Source: Fidelibacterota bacterium (GTDB lineage Bacteria; Fidelibacterota; Marinisomatia; Marinisomatales; UBA1611). From it: DNA of 48,677 bases. The stretch spans positions 1 to 48,677 of the forward strand of contig JAOLAV010000005.1 of NCBI GenBank assembly GCA_028338895.1. The letters are read 5' to 3'. Below the pieces are notes generated by a model that saw nothing but the letters and a program-made list of their open reading frames with translations, was not told where the DNA came from and did not search any database. The stretch's first letter is position 1, and each line of letters opens with the position of its first letter. A program made the translations under genes and the position numbers. This document shows positions 1-8,384 of the stretch, piece after piece.

Positions 1-2
1 TA

Positions 3-470
3 CTTAATTCATCAAAGAATATTGGCCTAGGAAATAAAATAGAAAAAAAATGGCCAAAATTAATTACAGAAGTAATGGACAGTGACAATATCGATATAAT
101 TTTAAATAGTGGAGTTGAAGACTTTATGGTTTCCAACCAATTTGTGTCACAGATAATGGCTCAAGTTTCTGAAGAACCTTTAGCTTTAGATGTCTATGAT
201 GATTTATTTAAAGCCGAAGGCAGTGAACTTTATATTAAACCCGCTAGCTACTATTTTAATTTTGCGGAAAAAGACTCTATTTCTATTCAATATGGTGAAT
301 GCGTTCAAGCTGCGCAGCTAAGAGATGAGGTCATTTTAGGAGTACAGCTCCAATCAGAACAAAAAAATAAAGATAAGATGTTTGGTATTTCCTTAATACC
401 AGATAAAAACACTATTTTTACCTTAACCGCAAATGATGGTTTGATATCACTTGCTCAGGATGAGGCCTAA
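3..470 (+). CDS. CASTOR/POLLUX-type ion channel, C-terminal part (cut by window start)
   Basis: The reading frame is open to the first base of the window, so this is the 3' end of a longer gene; the first internal ATG (75) is not the real start. The visible part resembles the cytoplasmic regulatory (RCK-like) end of CASTOR/POLLUX/SYM8-related putative ion channels. Recognisable stretches are 'MVSNQFVSQIMAQVSE' followed by 'DLFKAEGSELYIKP', an arrangement typical of that family. The pore and the first RCK domain would lie upstream, outside the window. The protein would sit in the inner membrane with this domain in the cytoplasm. It ends 7 bp before selD on the same strand. The family call rests on remembered motif similarity; the ion carried cannot be inferred. 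Confidence 0.65.
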   Translation, partial: LNSSKNIGLGNKIEKKWPKLITEVMDSDNIDIILNSGVEDFMVSNQFVSQIMAQVSEEPLALDVYDDLFKAEGSELYIKPASYYFNFAEKDSISIQYGECVQAAQLRDEVILGVQLQSEQKNKDKMFGISLIPDKNTIFTLTANDGLISLAQDEA

Positions 471-477
471 TTAATAA

Positions 478-1515
478 ATGAATGATAAAAAAAAAATAAG
501 ACTTACGCTACATAGCCACGGTTCTGGATGAGCATGCAAAATTGGTCCGGGTGACCTTTCTGATGTATTAAGCAAATTAAAAGTAGAGAAACACGACTCT
601 GTACTCATTGGGTTTGATGGTGCAGATGATGCCGCTGCTATACGTCTAGATGATGGGCGAATCTTAATCCAAACTGTAGACTTTTTCACACCAATCGTTG
701 ATGATGCTTACGAGTTCGGTCAAATTGCCGCTGCAAATGCCCTTTCAGATATATATGCCATGGGTGGAAAACCGCTCTTTGCTCTAAATATTGTTGGTTT
801 CCCAATCAATGATTTGCCAAAAGAGATTCTCCAACAAATATTACAAGGTGGGGCAGATAAAGCGGAAGAAGCAGGGATACCTATTGTTGGCGGTCACTCA
901 GTTGACGATAAAGAGCCTAAATATGGTCTTGTTGTTACTGGTGAAGTCGAAGAGCATAAAATGTGGCGGAATTCAGATGCAAAAGTTAATGATTCTATTA
1001 TTTTGACTAAGCCATTAGGAACGGGGATTATTGCAACAGCAACAAAAAAAGGATTAGCCTCGATTGAGAGCATTGAAGCGGCAAGTAAATCAATGAGTTT
1101 ACTTAATATGCAAGCTGCAGAGGATCTTAAAAATTTTGATGCCCATGCCGTTACAGATGTAACAGGTTTTGGTCTTTTAGGTCATTTAAAGGAATTATGC
1201 CAAGCAAGTAACCTTTCAGCATCAATAGACTTTTCAAAGCTAGAGTTCTTACCCTCTGTTTTCGAATTAGCTGAGTCTGGTATCATACCTGGTGGGACAA
1301 AAAGAAATTTAAACTATGTTAAAGACTTTATAAACTTTGATATAGGACTAAACACTACCCAGCAACTGCTAACAGCAGATGCTCAAACATCAGGAGGATT
1401 GCTCATCACTCTCCCTCAAGATCAAGCAAAAAAGTATGTTGAACTCACGAATTATTCAGCAAAAATTATTGGGGAAATAACAACAAGAAGACACCACCTC
1501 ATCACAGTCAAATAA
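478..1515 (+). CDS. selD: Selenide, water dikinase SelD, a selenoprotein (TGA 529-531 read as Sec)
   Basis: SelD makes selenophosphate from selenide and ATP, the selenium donor for selenocysteine synthesis and tRNA 2-selenouridine. Starting at ATG 478 the frame reads 'MNDKKKIRLTLHSHGSG', then TGA, then 'ACKIGPGDLSDVL', and stays open to 1515. This lines up with the E. coli start (RLTQYSHGAGCGCK). The TGA falls exactly on catalytic Cys17 (Sec18 here), and the essential Lys is conserved (Lys21). Later hallmarks include 'GFDGADDAA', 'NALSDIYAMGGKP' and 'GGHSVDDKEP'. With Sec the product is 345 residues, normal for the family. A conventional caller would start at the Met of 'MGGKP' (760) and lose the catalytic N-terminus. 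A hairpin just downstream fits a bacterial SECIS. The alternative, a Cys-to-stop mutation, is unlikely because everything around the codon is conserved. Confidence 0.9.
539..559 (+). promoter_or_regulatory. Candidate bacterial SECIS hairpin of selD
   Basis: GGTC (544-547) pairs perfectly with GACC (553-556), closing the loop CGGGT (548-552). A lower AAA (539-541)/TTT (557-559) pairing is possible with a two-base bulge. The loop begins 16 bases after the TGA and has G at its second position. As I recall, bacterial SECIS elements require a short stem beginning soon after the UGA and a G within the first two loop bases, so this fits. The stem is short and no folding energy was computed. Confidence 0.5.
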
Positions 1516-1518
1516 CTT

Positions 1519-1543
1519 ATACCCGACTAATTTAGTCGCAATA
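1519..1543 (+). promoter_or_regulatory. IscR-type operator upstream of the SUF operon
   Basis: A perfect inverted repeat, CGACTA (1524-1529), spacer ATT, TAGTCG (1533-1538), sits in a longer stretch beginning ATACCC. From memory, the E. coli IscR type 1 site has the core GACT-RWWWY-AGTC flanked by ATA-type ends; the core here matches it and the left half matches throughout. The site is about 55 bp before the rrf2 start. Candidate -10 boxes are TATACT (1555-1560) and TATAAT (1568-1573); with the first, the -35 region would fall inside the operator, as expected for repression. Negative autoregulation of the operon by its own [2Fe-2S] regulator is inferred. Confidence 0.65.
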
Positions 1544-1596
1544 ATCTATTTGTTTATACTCTACTATTATAATTAAATTTATCGTGGAAAATCACT

Positions 1597-1995
1597 ATGT
1601 TAAAAATTACAAGAAAAGTTGAGTATGCCCTTATTGCTTTGCGTCATTTACAGCAAAACCAAGAAGGTGATTTATCTTCATCGAAAGAGATAGCTCTGAA
1701 ATATGATATCCCGAAAGAATTATTAGCAAAAATATTACAAAGTTTAGTTAAAAATAAAATTTTAATATCCATTAAAGGCCCTTTAGGTGGTTACAAACTA
1801 GCAACGGATCCAAGAAAAATAAATATGACTAGTTTTTTTGAGATTATGGAAGGCCCTGTAGGCATTATGGATTGTTATTTTGATTCTAGATGTGACCAAC
1901 TTAATAATTGTACTATTCGTACTCCAATTAACAGAATAAATGATTCAATCAGAGCTATGTTTGATAAAATGACACTGGCCGAGATTACGTACTAA
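1597..1995 (+). CDS. iscR: Rrf2-family [2Fe-2S] regulator, IscR-like
   Basis: A winged-helix transcription factor of 132 residues. The N-terminus 'MLKITRKVEYALIALRHL' is the usual Rrf2 first helix, and 'LVKNKILISIKGPLGGYKLA' is the wing region with the conserved GGY. Three cysteines at 93, 99 and 105 (C-x5-C-x5-C) have the same spacing as the cluster ligands of E. coli IscR (92/98/104), so it very probably binds a [2Fe-2S] cluster and senses Fe-S status. It is the first gene of the SUF operon, with an IscR-like operator just upstream, and its stop overlaps the next start by one base (TAATG). In many bacteria a SUF-linked Rrf2 protein is named SufR or IscR; the exact name is a judgement. Confidence 0.85.
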   Translation: MLKITRKVEYALIALRHLQQNQEGDLSSSKEIALKYDIPKELLAKILQSLVKNKILISIKGPLGGYKLATDPRKINMTSFFEIMEGPVGIMDCYFDSRCDQLNNCTIRTPINRINDSIRAMFDKMTLAEITY

Positions 1996-2354
1996 TGAAT
2001 ACAAAAGAAGAAATAATAGAACTCTTAAAAACATGCTATGACCCGGAGATTCCAATTGATTTATGGAACCTAGGTCTAATATATGAGATTGATATTAAAG
2101 AAGAAGACAAAGTTCAAAATGTTAAGATAGTCATGTCGCTCACTACTCCAGGGTGTAGCATGGGGCAACAGATGGCCGATGATATTAAAGAAAAAATTAA
2201 AACGTTAAATCATATTCAAAAAACACAAGTTGAAGTCACCTTTGATCCACCTTGGAAGCCTGAAATGATGACTGATTTAGCGCGCGAAAAACTAGGTTTC
2301 GACCCTGTCGTTTCTCAAAAAAACGAACAAAAAGTCAATTTGGAGTGGGAATAA
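1995..2354 (+). CDS. DUF59 (MIP18-type) Fe-S assembly protein
   Basis: A 119-residue stand-alone DUF59 protein. Family motifs are visible: 'CYDPEIPIDLWNLGLIYEI' near the start, 'TTPGCSMG' with the conserved Cys in the middle, and 'DPPWKPEMM' near the end. DUF59 proteins (SufT, Cia2/MIP18, PaaD) help mature or deliver Fe-S clusters. It is clearly a paralogue of the C-terminal half of SufT further down the same operon (6638-7180) but lacks SufT's N-terminal domain of about 75 residues. It overlaps its neighbours by one base on each side, so it is translated with the rrf2 and sufA genes. Two DUF59 proteins in one operon is worth noting; their division of labour is unknown. Confidence 0.85.
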   Translation: MNTKEEIIELLKTCYDPEIPIDLWNLGLIYEIDIKEEDKVQNVKIVMSLTTPGCSMGQQMADDIKEKIKTLNHIQKTQVEVTFDPPWKPEMMTDLAREKLGFDPVVSQKNEQKVNLEWE

Positions 2355-2740
2355 TGAATGAAATGATAAAGAGTGAAAAGTCTATTGAGACTCAACAAAA
2401 TGAGTTTAAAGATGCTTCCATCACTGTAACAAAAAATGCTGTTAATCAGCTCAAAACTGTGATGAAAGCAGATAGCAAGGAAGATTATCTTCTTCGTATG
2501 TCTGTCGAAGGTGGCGGTTGTTCCGGTATGACTTATAAAATGGACTTTGAAAAAGAAAAATTAGAATTTGATAAAGTTTTTAAATCTAATGGATTGACAG
2601 TCATCTGCGAGCTCAAAAGCTGGTTATACCTACAAAATGTAGAAATTGATTACTCTAATGATTTATTAAATGGCGGATTTAAGATTAAGAATCCAAATGC
2701 CGAACGGACTTGTGGTTGTGGAACCAGTTTTTCCGCTTAA
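2354..2740 (+). CDS. sufA: A-type Fe-S carrier SufA/IscA
   Basis: A 128-residue HesB/IscA-family carrier that accepts clusters from the SufBCD scaffold and passes them to target proteins. The three cluster cysteines are in place: '[11 protein letters not shown]' and the C-terminal 'TCGCGTSFS' (C-x-C). The core begins at '[12 protein letters not shown]', so there is an N-terminal extension of about 20 residues. I chose ATG 2354 over an in-frame GTG at 2345 because it overlaps the previous stop by one base (TAATG) and has GGAG at 2342-2345 at good spacing. It is the third gene of the operon; sufB follows after 32 bp. Confidence 0.9.
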   Translation: MNEMIKSEKSIETQQNEFKDASITVTKNAVNQLKTVMKADSKEDYLLRMSVEGGGCSGMTYKMDFEKEKLEFDKVFKSNGLTVICELKSWLYLQNVEIDYSNDLLNGGFKIKNPNAERTCGCGTSFSA

Positions 2741-2772
2741 TAAATTTTCATCCCTCAATAATTTATAAAAAT

Positions 2773-4218
2773 ATGTCAAATGAACAACAAATAATAGACT
2801 CAAACCTTAACAAGGACTATGAATATGGCTTTGTTTCAGATATTGAATCCGATACAATACCGCCTGGGTTAAATGAAGAAGTCATTCGTACAATATCAAA
2901 AAAGAAAGAAGAACCTCAGTGGCTTTTAGATTGGCGTTTAAAAGCTTTTTCACTTTGGAAAAAATCTCCTGAACCAACATGGGCGAATGTAAAATATGAA
3001 AAAATAGACTATCAAGCGATAAGCTATTTTTCAGCACCAAAAAAGAAAGTGCTTGGAAGCTTAGATGAAGTAGACCCCGAACTACTTGCAACATATAATA
3101 AACTGGGTATTCCATTAGAAGAGCAAAAAATGCTTTCTGGAGTAGCAGTTGATGCTGTTTTTGACAGTGTTTCGGTAGCAACAACTTTTAAAGAAGATTT
3201 GAAAAAAGAGGGAATAATTTTTTGTAGTTTTTCTGAAGCAGTTAAAAAATATCCTGACATGGTACGAAAATATCTTGGTAGCGTTGTACCTCACAGCGAT
3301 AATTATTATGCAACTCTTAATTCTGCTGTTTTTACGGACGGATCCTTTGTTTATATACCCAAGGGTGTGCGCTGTCCAATGGAGCTTTCAACTTATTTCA
3401 GAATAAATGAAGCAAATACAGGTCAATTTGAAAGGACACTTATTATAGCTGATGAGGGAAGTCACGTTAGCTACCTTGAAGGTTGCACCGCTCCGATGCG
3501 CGATGAGAATCAATTACACGCCGCAGTAGTAGAATTAGTTGCTCATAAAAATGCAACAATTAAATATTCAACAGTTCAGAACTGGTACCCTGGGAATCCT
3601 GAAACTGGCGCTGGTGGAATCTATAATTTTGTGACCAAGCGTGGTATCTGCCTTGAAGAAAACTCGCGGATTTCTTGGACTCAAGTTGAAACGGGTTCAG
3701 CTGTAACGTGGAAATATCCTTCTTGTATTTTAAAAGGTGATAACTCAGTCGGTGAATTTTATTCAGTCGCTGTTACAAATAATTTTCAGCAAGCAGATAC
3801 TGGAACTAAGATGATTCACATCGGTAAAAACACAAAAAGTACAATTATTTCAAAAGGGATCTCAGCTGGGAAAGGACAACAAACATATCGTGGCGAAGTA
3901 AAGATTATGAAAGGTGCTGATAATGCAAGAAACTTTTCACAGTGTGATTCCATTTTAATAGGTGATAAATGTGGAGCTCATACCTTTCCTTATATTGATG
4001 TGAGAAACCCTTCAGCTCAGATGGAGCATGAAGCTACCACATCAAATATTGGAGAAGATCAAATGTTCTACTGTAATCAAAGAGGCATCTCTACTGAGGA
4101 TGCCGTTTCCATGATCGTGAATGGATTTTGTAAAGATGTTTTCAAAGAATTACCTATGGAGTTTGCTGTTGAGGCAACCAAATTAATGGAAGTTAGCTTA
4201 GAAGGAAGTGTCGGTTGA
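2773..4218 (+). CDS. sufB: Fe-S scaffold subunit SufB
   Basis: SufB is the scaffold subunit of the SufBC2D complex, on which nascent Fe-S clusters are built. At 481 residues it is close to family length. Hallmarks are '[20 protein letters not shown]', '[20 protein letters not shown]', the core '[17 protein letters not shown]' containing the conserved cluster-forming Cys, and '[20 protein letters not shown]' near the end. I placed the start at ATG 2773 ('MSNEQQI'). The frame is open further up, but that part overlaps sufA and does not resemble SufB. sufC follows after 16 bp. Function is certain at family level. Confidence 0.97.
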   Translation: MSNEQQIIDSNLNKDYEYGFVSDIESDTIPPGLNEEVIRTISKKKEEPQWLLDWRLKAFSLWKKSPEPTWANVKYEKIDYQAISYFSAPKKKVLGSLDEVDPELLATYNKLGIPLEEQKMLSGVAVDAVFDSVSVATTFKEDLKKEGIIFCSFSEAVKKYPDMVRKYLGSVVPHSDNYYATLNSAVFTDGSFVYIPKGVRCPMELSTYFRINEANTGQFERTLIIADEGSHVSYLEGCTAPMRDENQLHAAVVELVAHKNATIKYSTVQNWYPGNPETGAGGIYNFVTKRGICLEENSRISWTQVETGSAVTWKYPSCILKGDNSVGEFYSVAVTNNFQQADTGTKMIHIGKNTKSTIISKGISAGKGQQTYRGEVKIMKGADNARNFSQCDSILIGDKCGAHTFPYIDVRNPSAQMEHEATTSNIGEDQMFYCNQRGISTEDAVSMIVNGFCKDVFKELPMEFAVEATKLMEVSLEGSVG

Positions 4219-4234
4219 AAATGGGTTTATACAA

Positions 4235-4975
4235 ATGTTAACAATAAAAAATTTACATGCAGAGATCGATAACAAGTCTATTCTTAAGGGTGTTGATCTA
4301 GAAGTCAAGCCAGGTGAAATGCACGCTATTATGGGGCGAAATGGATCAGGGAAGAGTACACTTTCTAATGTGATTACTGGTCGTGATAACTACTTAATAA
4401 CAAATGGTAACATACATTTAGAGAATGAATCAATTGTTGACTGGACACCCGAAAAACGTTCATTAGAAGGTATCTTTATGTCTTTCCAATATCCAGTAGT
4501 GATCCCTGGAGTGAACAACACATATTTTCTGAAAGCTGCATTGAATGCAAAACGAAAATATTTAGGTCAAAAAGAACTAGATGCTGCGGGATTCTTGAAA
4601 GTAATTAAAGAGAAATTAAATGAACTTGATATGGACCCAAAATTTTTACAACGCCCCGTAAACCAAGGTTTTTCTGGTGGTGAAAAAAAGCGTAATGAAA
4701 TTTTACAAATGCTGACTCTCGAACCAAAGCTTGCAATATTAGATGAAACGGATTCAGGACTAGACATTGATGCACTAAAAATCATTGCTGAAGGTGTTAA
4801 TAGGTATCGTAATTCTAAACGCTCATTCTTAGTTATTACTCATTACCAGAGATTATTAAAATACATTCAACCTGACTTCATACATGTTCTTATTGACGGT
4901 AAGATTGTCAAATCAGGTGGAAAAGAATTAGCTTTAGAATTAGAAGAGAAAGGTTACAACTGGCTTGATTCATGA
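4235..4975 (+). CDS. sufC: Fe-S assembly ATPase SufC
   Basis: SufC is the ABC-type ATPase that drives SufBCD. Visible motifs are Walker A 'GRNGSGKST', Q-loop 'FQYP', the SufC version of the signature 'FSGGEKKRNEI', Walker B 'LAILDETDSGLD' and the switch His in 'VITHY'. Starting at ATG 4235 ('MLTIKNLHAEI') gives 246 residues, the usual size. An in-frame GTG at 4208 would overlap sufB and add nine residues that the family lacks. The stop overlaps the sufD start (ATGA, 4972-4975), so the two are translationally coupled. Confidence 0.96.
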   Translation: MLTIKNLHAEIDNKSILKGVDLEVKPGEMHAIMGRNGSGKSTLSNVITGRDNYLITNGNIHLENESIVDWTPEKRSLEGIFMSFQYPVVIPGVNNTYFLKAALNAKRKYLGQKELDAAGFLKVIKEKLNELDMDPKFLQRPVNQGFSGGEKKRNEILQMLTLEPKLAILDETDSGLDIDALKIIAEGVNRYRNSKRSFLVITHYQRLLKYIQPDFIHVLIDGKIVKSGGKELALELEEKGYNWLDS

Positions 4976-6234
4976 AAGTAGAAAATTTTCAATCTGAATT
5001 TGAAAAAGTATTAAATAAAACTAACTTTTCAAAAAAATTTAAGCCAATACAAGAAAAAGCTTTCCATCAGTTTTTAGATACGGGATTACCTAGTAAAAAA
5101 TGGGAAGATTGGCGTTTTACAAAGCTTAATAAATTTTCGAAGACTTTGTACAAAGTCTCAGAAACAGAGCATAGCCAAATAACTGATTTTAATTTTTCAA
5201 AGCATCATATCTCGGACGTTAGCACATTAACTTTTTTCAATGGTCATTACAAAAAAGAATTTTCTGATCATATTCCAGAAATTGAGATAATTGATGGATT
5301 AATAGATTCGAAACACAAAGAGGAAATAAGCTCCCCTACCGATTCACCTTTTGAGCTTCTGAATACCGCATTTATGGATAGCAGTTTCAATATTTTTACA
5401 AAAAAAAATCAGATTCTTGAGAAACCAATTCGTTTCCTTATTGTCAGCTCTAGTGAGGATAAACTAATGGTCTCACCTAATATAAATATAAAGCTTGAAG
5501 AGAACAGTGAACTGACTCTTATTGAACATCATGTTGGAGAGAGCTCTAATTTTTTTATTAATACGTCTACACATGCTCAATTATTAGATAATTCAAAACT
5601 TAGACATATTAGAATTCAATCAAATTCTGATAGCACTATAAATTTTAGTAATATTGATGTAAATCAAAACCAAAACAGTCAATATGATTTTTTTCAGTTT
5701 GCTTCAGGGCCTGAATTATCCAGGCTTAATATTCATACTAAATTAAATGGCCAGGGTGCTGAATGCTCATTGAATGGTTTATCTTTATCAAGTAGCAGCC
5801 AACAACTGGGTGCGCACATTATAACAAATCATTTTTCTCCCAATTGTATTAGTAAACAAAACTTTAAAAATATCCTACAAGATAAATCATCTGGTATCTT
5901 TAATGGGAAAACAATTGTGAATATCGATGCCCAAAAAACAGATTCAAAACAATCAAATAAAAACTTATTACTATCTAAAGATGCAATCATGAATTCAAAT
6001 CCTCAGTTAGAAATCTATGCTGATGACGTAAAATGCTCGCATGGATCAACGACAGGATCATTAGATGAGGAAGCTCTTTTTTACCTTCGGTCAAGAGGTC
6101 TAAGTTTAGATCGTGCGCGTAACCTTTTGGTAAGAGGGTTTGCTACTGAACTATTTGATATAATAAAACATGAATCAACCAAAAGCTTTATTTCTGACCG
6201 TTTTGAAAATTGGCTTAAAAACAACGCATCTTAA
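4972..6234 (+). CDS. sufD: Fe-S scaffold subunit SufD
   Basis: SufD is the SufB-like partner in the SufBC2D scaffold and is needed for iron acquisition during assembly. The protein has 420 residues. The N-terminal region contains the typical 'PSKKWEDWRFTKL' motif. The C-terminal core 'LEIYADDVKCSHGSTTGSLDEE' carries the conserved His that faces the SufB cysteine, followed by 'FYLRSRGLSLDRARNLLVRGF'. The middle beta-helix part is divergent and Asn/Ser-rich, as is usual for SufD. It overlaps sufC by four bases and sufE by one. Confidence 0.95.
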   Translation: MKVENFQSEFEKVLNKTNFSKKFKPIQEKAFHQFLDTGLPSKKWEDWRFTKLNKFSKTLYKVSETEHSQITDFNFSKHHISDVSTLTFFNGHYKKEFSDHIPEIEIIDGLIDSKHKEEISSPTDSPFELLNTAFMDSSFNIFTKKNQILEKPIRFLIVSSSEDKLMVSPNINIKLEENSELTLIEHHVGESSNFFINTSTHAQLLDNSKLRHIRIQSNSDSTINFSNIDVNQNQNSQYDFFQFASGPELSRLNIHTKLNGQGAECSLNGLSLSSSSQQLGAHIITNHFSPNCISKQNFKNILQDKSSGIFNGKTIVNIDAQKTDSKQSNKNLLLSKDAIMNSNPQLEIYADDVKCSHGSTTGSLDEEALFYLRSRGLSLDRARNLLVRGFATELFDIIKHESTKSFISDRFENWLKNNAS

Positions 6235-6641
6235 TGAAAGTTCAAGAAAACTTAGATGATCTCCATAACATTTTTTCAATGTTTGAAGATCCGAAAGATA
6301 AATTTATTCAATTAATGGATATAGCCAAAGATTCGACTTCTTTTCTAATGGATAATCGAACGAACGAAAATAAAATTAATGGTTGTACTTCACAGGCATG
6401 GGTAGTCGTTATAAAAAATGACGATAAAACTTATTCTGTCAAAACAGATTCAGATGCACAAATTGTAAAAGGATTATTAACTATTTTGGAAAAAATATTT
6501 TACAATCAACCAGCAAAAGAAATTTTGTCAATTAGTGGTAATCAGATTTTATCTTCTATTGGATTGGATGGTTCAATCTCCAGTCAAAGAACAAATGGAT
6601 TTTCTAGTGCTATTGAAAAAATACAAGGACTTGTGCGATGA
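6234..6641 (+). CDS. sufE: Sulfur acceptor SufE
   Basis: SufE takes persulfide sulfur from the cysteine desulfurase SufS and hands it to SufB. The protein has 135 residues. The active-site motif 'KINGCTSQAWV' matches E. coli SufE 'RIHGCQSQVW', and its Cys is residue 51, the same number as in E. coli. The C-terminal 'SSIGLDGSISSQRTNGFSSAI' is also typical. It overlaps sufD by one base (TAATG) and sufT by four (ATGA). Confidence 0.95.
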   Translation: MKVQENLDDLHNIFSMFEDPKDKFIQLMDIAKDSTSFLMDNRTNENKINGCTSQAWVVVIKNDDKTYSVKTDSDAQIVKGLLTILEKIFYNQPAKEILSISGNQILSSIGLDGSISSQRTNGFSSAIEKIQGLVR

Positions 6642-7180
6642 ATCAGATCCCTACAGAATCAGTTCGTTTACTTCGTGACGTTGATGCTTATATGGTTCCC
6701 TCTGGCGATGAAGTAAAACTTTTAGCTGGAAACCTAGTAAAGATAACCCAAACTCTCGGTGGTAATTACACTGTCATCATGAATGGAAACATGGTCCAAA
6801 TTCGCGAAGAGAATGTCGATGCTTTAGGAATAAAGATTGAAAAGAAAGCAATTGAAAGTGATCAGAATGGTGATGTCCAACAGCAAATATGGGATCAATT
6901 AAAAACATGTTATGACCCCGAGATCCCGGTTAACATAGTTGAGCTAGGGTTGATTTATGATCTTAATATTGAAGGCCCAGAGCAAAATAAAAAAGTTGTA
7001 ATTAAAATGACTCTTACCGCTCCTGGATGTGGTATGGGTCCTGTTATAGCAGAAGAAGTTGATCGGAAAATTAATGCTGTAAATGGAGTAGAAAGCGTTT
7101 CAGTTGATTTAGTATGGGAGCCAATGTGGAACCGTGATATGATGAGCGAGGAAGCAAAACTTGAATTAGGAATGCTATAG
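6638..7180 (+). CDS. sufT: Fe-S assembly protein SufT (long form with DUF59)
   Basis: A 180-residue two-part protein. An N-terminal domain of about 75 residues ('VRLLRDVDAYMVPSGDEV' ... 'NYTVIMNGNMVQI') matches the long SufT architecture. It is followed by a DUF59 domain with 'CYDPEIPVNIVELGLIYDL', 'TAPGCGMGPVIAEEV' and 'VWEPMWNRDMM'. SufT helps mature Fe-S proteins, especially under high demand. It overlaps sufE by four bases and its stop directly abuts the sufS start. The DUF59 half is a paralogue of the small protein at 1995-2354. Confidence 0.92.
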   Translation: MNQIPTESVRLLRDVDAYMVPSGDEVKLLAGNLVKITQTLGGNYTVIMNGNMVQIREENVDALGIKIEKKAIESDQNGDVQQQIWDQLKTCYDPEIPVNIVELGLIYDLNIEGPEQNKKVVIKMTLTAPGCGMGPVIAEEVDRKINAVNGVESVSVDLVWEPMWNRDMMSEEAKLELGML

Positions 7181-8383
7181 ATGAATCATTTCTCCACTGA
7201 TATTAAAGCCGATTTCCCCATCTTCAATTCCTCAGACCTTATTTATTTAGATAATGCTTCTACAACACAAAAGCCGAGCAAGGTTCTTGAAGAGATTGAT
7301 TCTTTTTATAAAGAAACAAATGCAAATGTTCATCGAGCTATTTATTCCATTGGTAATGAAGCGACTAGAAGATTTGAATCTGCTCGAGAAAAAGTAGCAA
7401 AGTTTATTAATGCTCCGAGTTCTAAAGAAATTGTATTCACGAGTGGTGCTACAGAATCTATTAACTTATTAGCGAGATCATTGGTTAGTAATCTAGAACC
7501 TGGCGATGAAATTTTACTATCCGAAATGGAGCATCATTCGAACATAGTACCTTGGCAGATGATGGCTGAAAAGTTCAAGGTTAAGATCAAGTATCTTCCA
7601 ATTAATAAAATTGGTGAATTAGATTTAAATAACTCTGAACAATATTTTACGTCGAGAACTAAGATAGTTTCTATCACGCATATTTCTAATGTTTTGGGTA
7701 CAATAAACCCAATAGAAGACCTTGCAAAAATGGCGCATAAAGTCGGAGCTCTTTTTATTTCAGATGGAGCTCAAGGGGTGCCTCACATGCAAGTCAATGT
7801 TGCAAAACTAGGTTGTGATTTTTACGCTTTTTCTGGACATAAAATGCTAGGCCCTACGGGTATTGGTGTATTATGGGGTAAAACTAAATTATTAGAAGAA
7901 TTAGATCCTTTTATGGGCGGTGGTGAAATGATAGAAACTGTTTCATTTGAAGAGTCTACTTGGAATGAAATACCCTATAAATTTGAAGCAGGTACCCCAA
8001 ACATAGCCCAAGCAGTTGGCCTAGGTGCGGCGGTTGACTACCTTGATTCTATCGGTATGAAGAATATTCAGGAACACGAAAAAAAACTTACAGATTATGC
8101 TTTTGATAAGATTAAAGACATAGAGGGTATTCGAATTCATGGGTCTTCCAAAAAAAAATCTGGTGTAATTAGCTTTAATATTAAGGATATACATCCTCAA
8201 GATTTAGCTCAATTCTTAGATCAAGATAATATCGCAATTCGTGTTGGGCATCATTGTGCACAACCATTGTTATCTCTCTTAAATGAAACCTCTACCGCAA
8301 GAATTAGTTTTTACATATACAATAGTGAAGAAGATATTGATAAATTTTGTGACTCAATGATCAAAATAAAAGCATACTTTTAA
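7181..8383 (+). CDS. sufS: Cysteine desulfurase SufS
   Basis: A PLP-dependent group II cysteine desulfurase that releases sulfur from cysteine as an enzyme persulfide, passed to SufE. The protein has 400 residues. Visible features are 'IYLDNASTTQKP' at the N-terminus, 'SGATESINLLA', 'SEMEHHSNIVPWQ', the PLP lysine in 'FYAFSGHKMLGPTGIG', and the persulfide Cys in 'VGHHCAQPLL'. The short active-site loop marks it as SufS rather than IscS. Its placement after sufT is unusual compared with E. coli (sufABCDSE) but common outside Proteobacteria. Confidence 0.96.
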   Translation: MNHFSTDIKADFPIFNSSDLIYLDNASTTQKPSKVLEEIDSFYKETNANVHRAIYSIGNEATRRFESAREKVAKFINAPSSKEIVFTSGATESINLLARSLVSNLEPGDEILLSEMEHHSNIVPWQMMAEKFKVKIKYLPINKIGELDLNNSEQYFTSRTKIVSITHISNVLGTINPIEDLAKMAHKVGALFISDGAQGVPHMQVNVAKLGCDFYAFSGHKMLGPTGIGVLWGKTKLLEELDPFMGGGEMIETVSFEESTWNEIPYKFEAGTPNIAQAVGLGAAVDYLDSIGMKNIQEHEKKLTDYAFDKIKDIEGIRIHGSSKKKSGVISFNIKDIHPQDLAQFLDQDNIAIRVGHHCAQPLLSLLNETSTARISFYIYNSEEDIDKFCDSMIKIKAYF

Positions 8384-8384
8384 G

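Noticed and set aside
760-1515. SelD as a truncated protein starting at the Met of 'MGGKP'
   Set aside because: The same frame is conserved upstream through the catalytic site; only the TGA at 529-531 hides it, and that position is the known Sec/Cys site of SelD.
2710-2772. A longer N-terminus for SufB
   Set aside because: The extra 21 codons overlap the end of sufA and do not resemble SufB; ATG 2773 gives normal family length.
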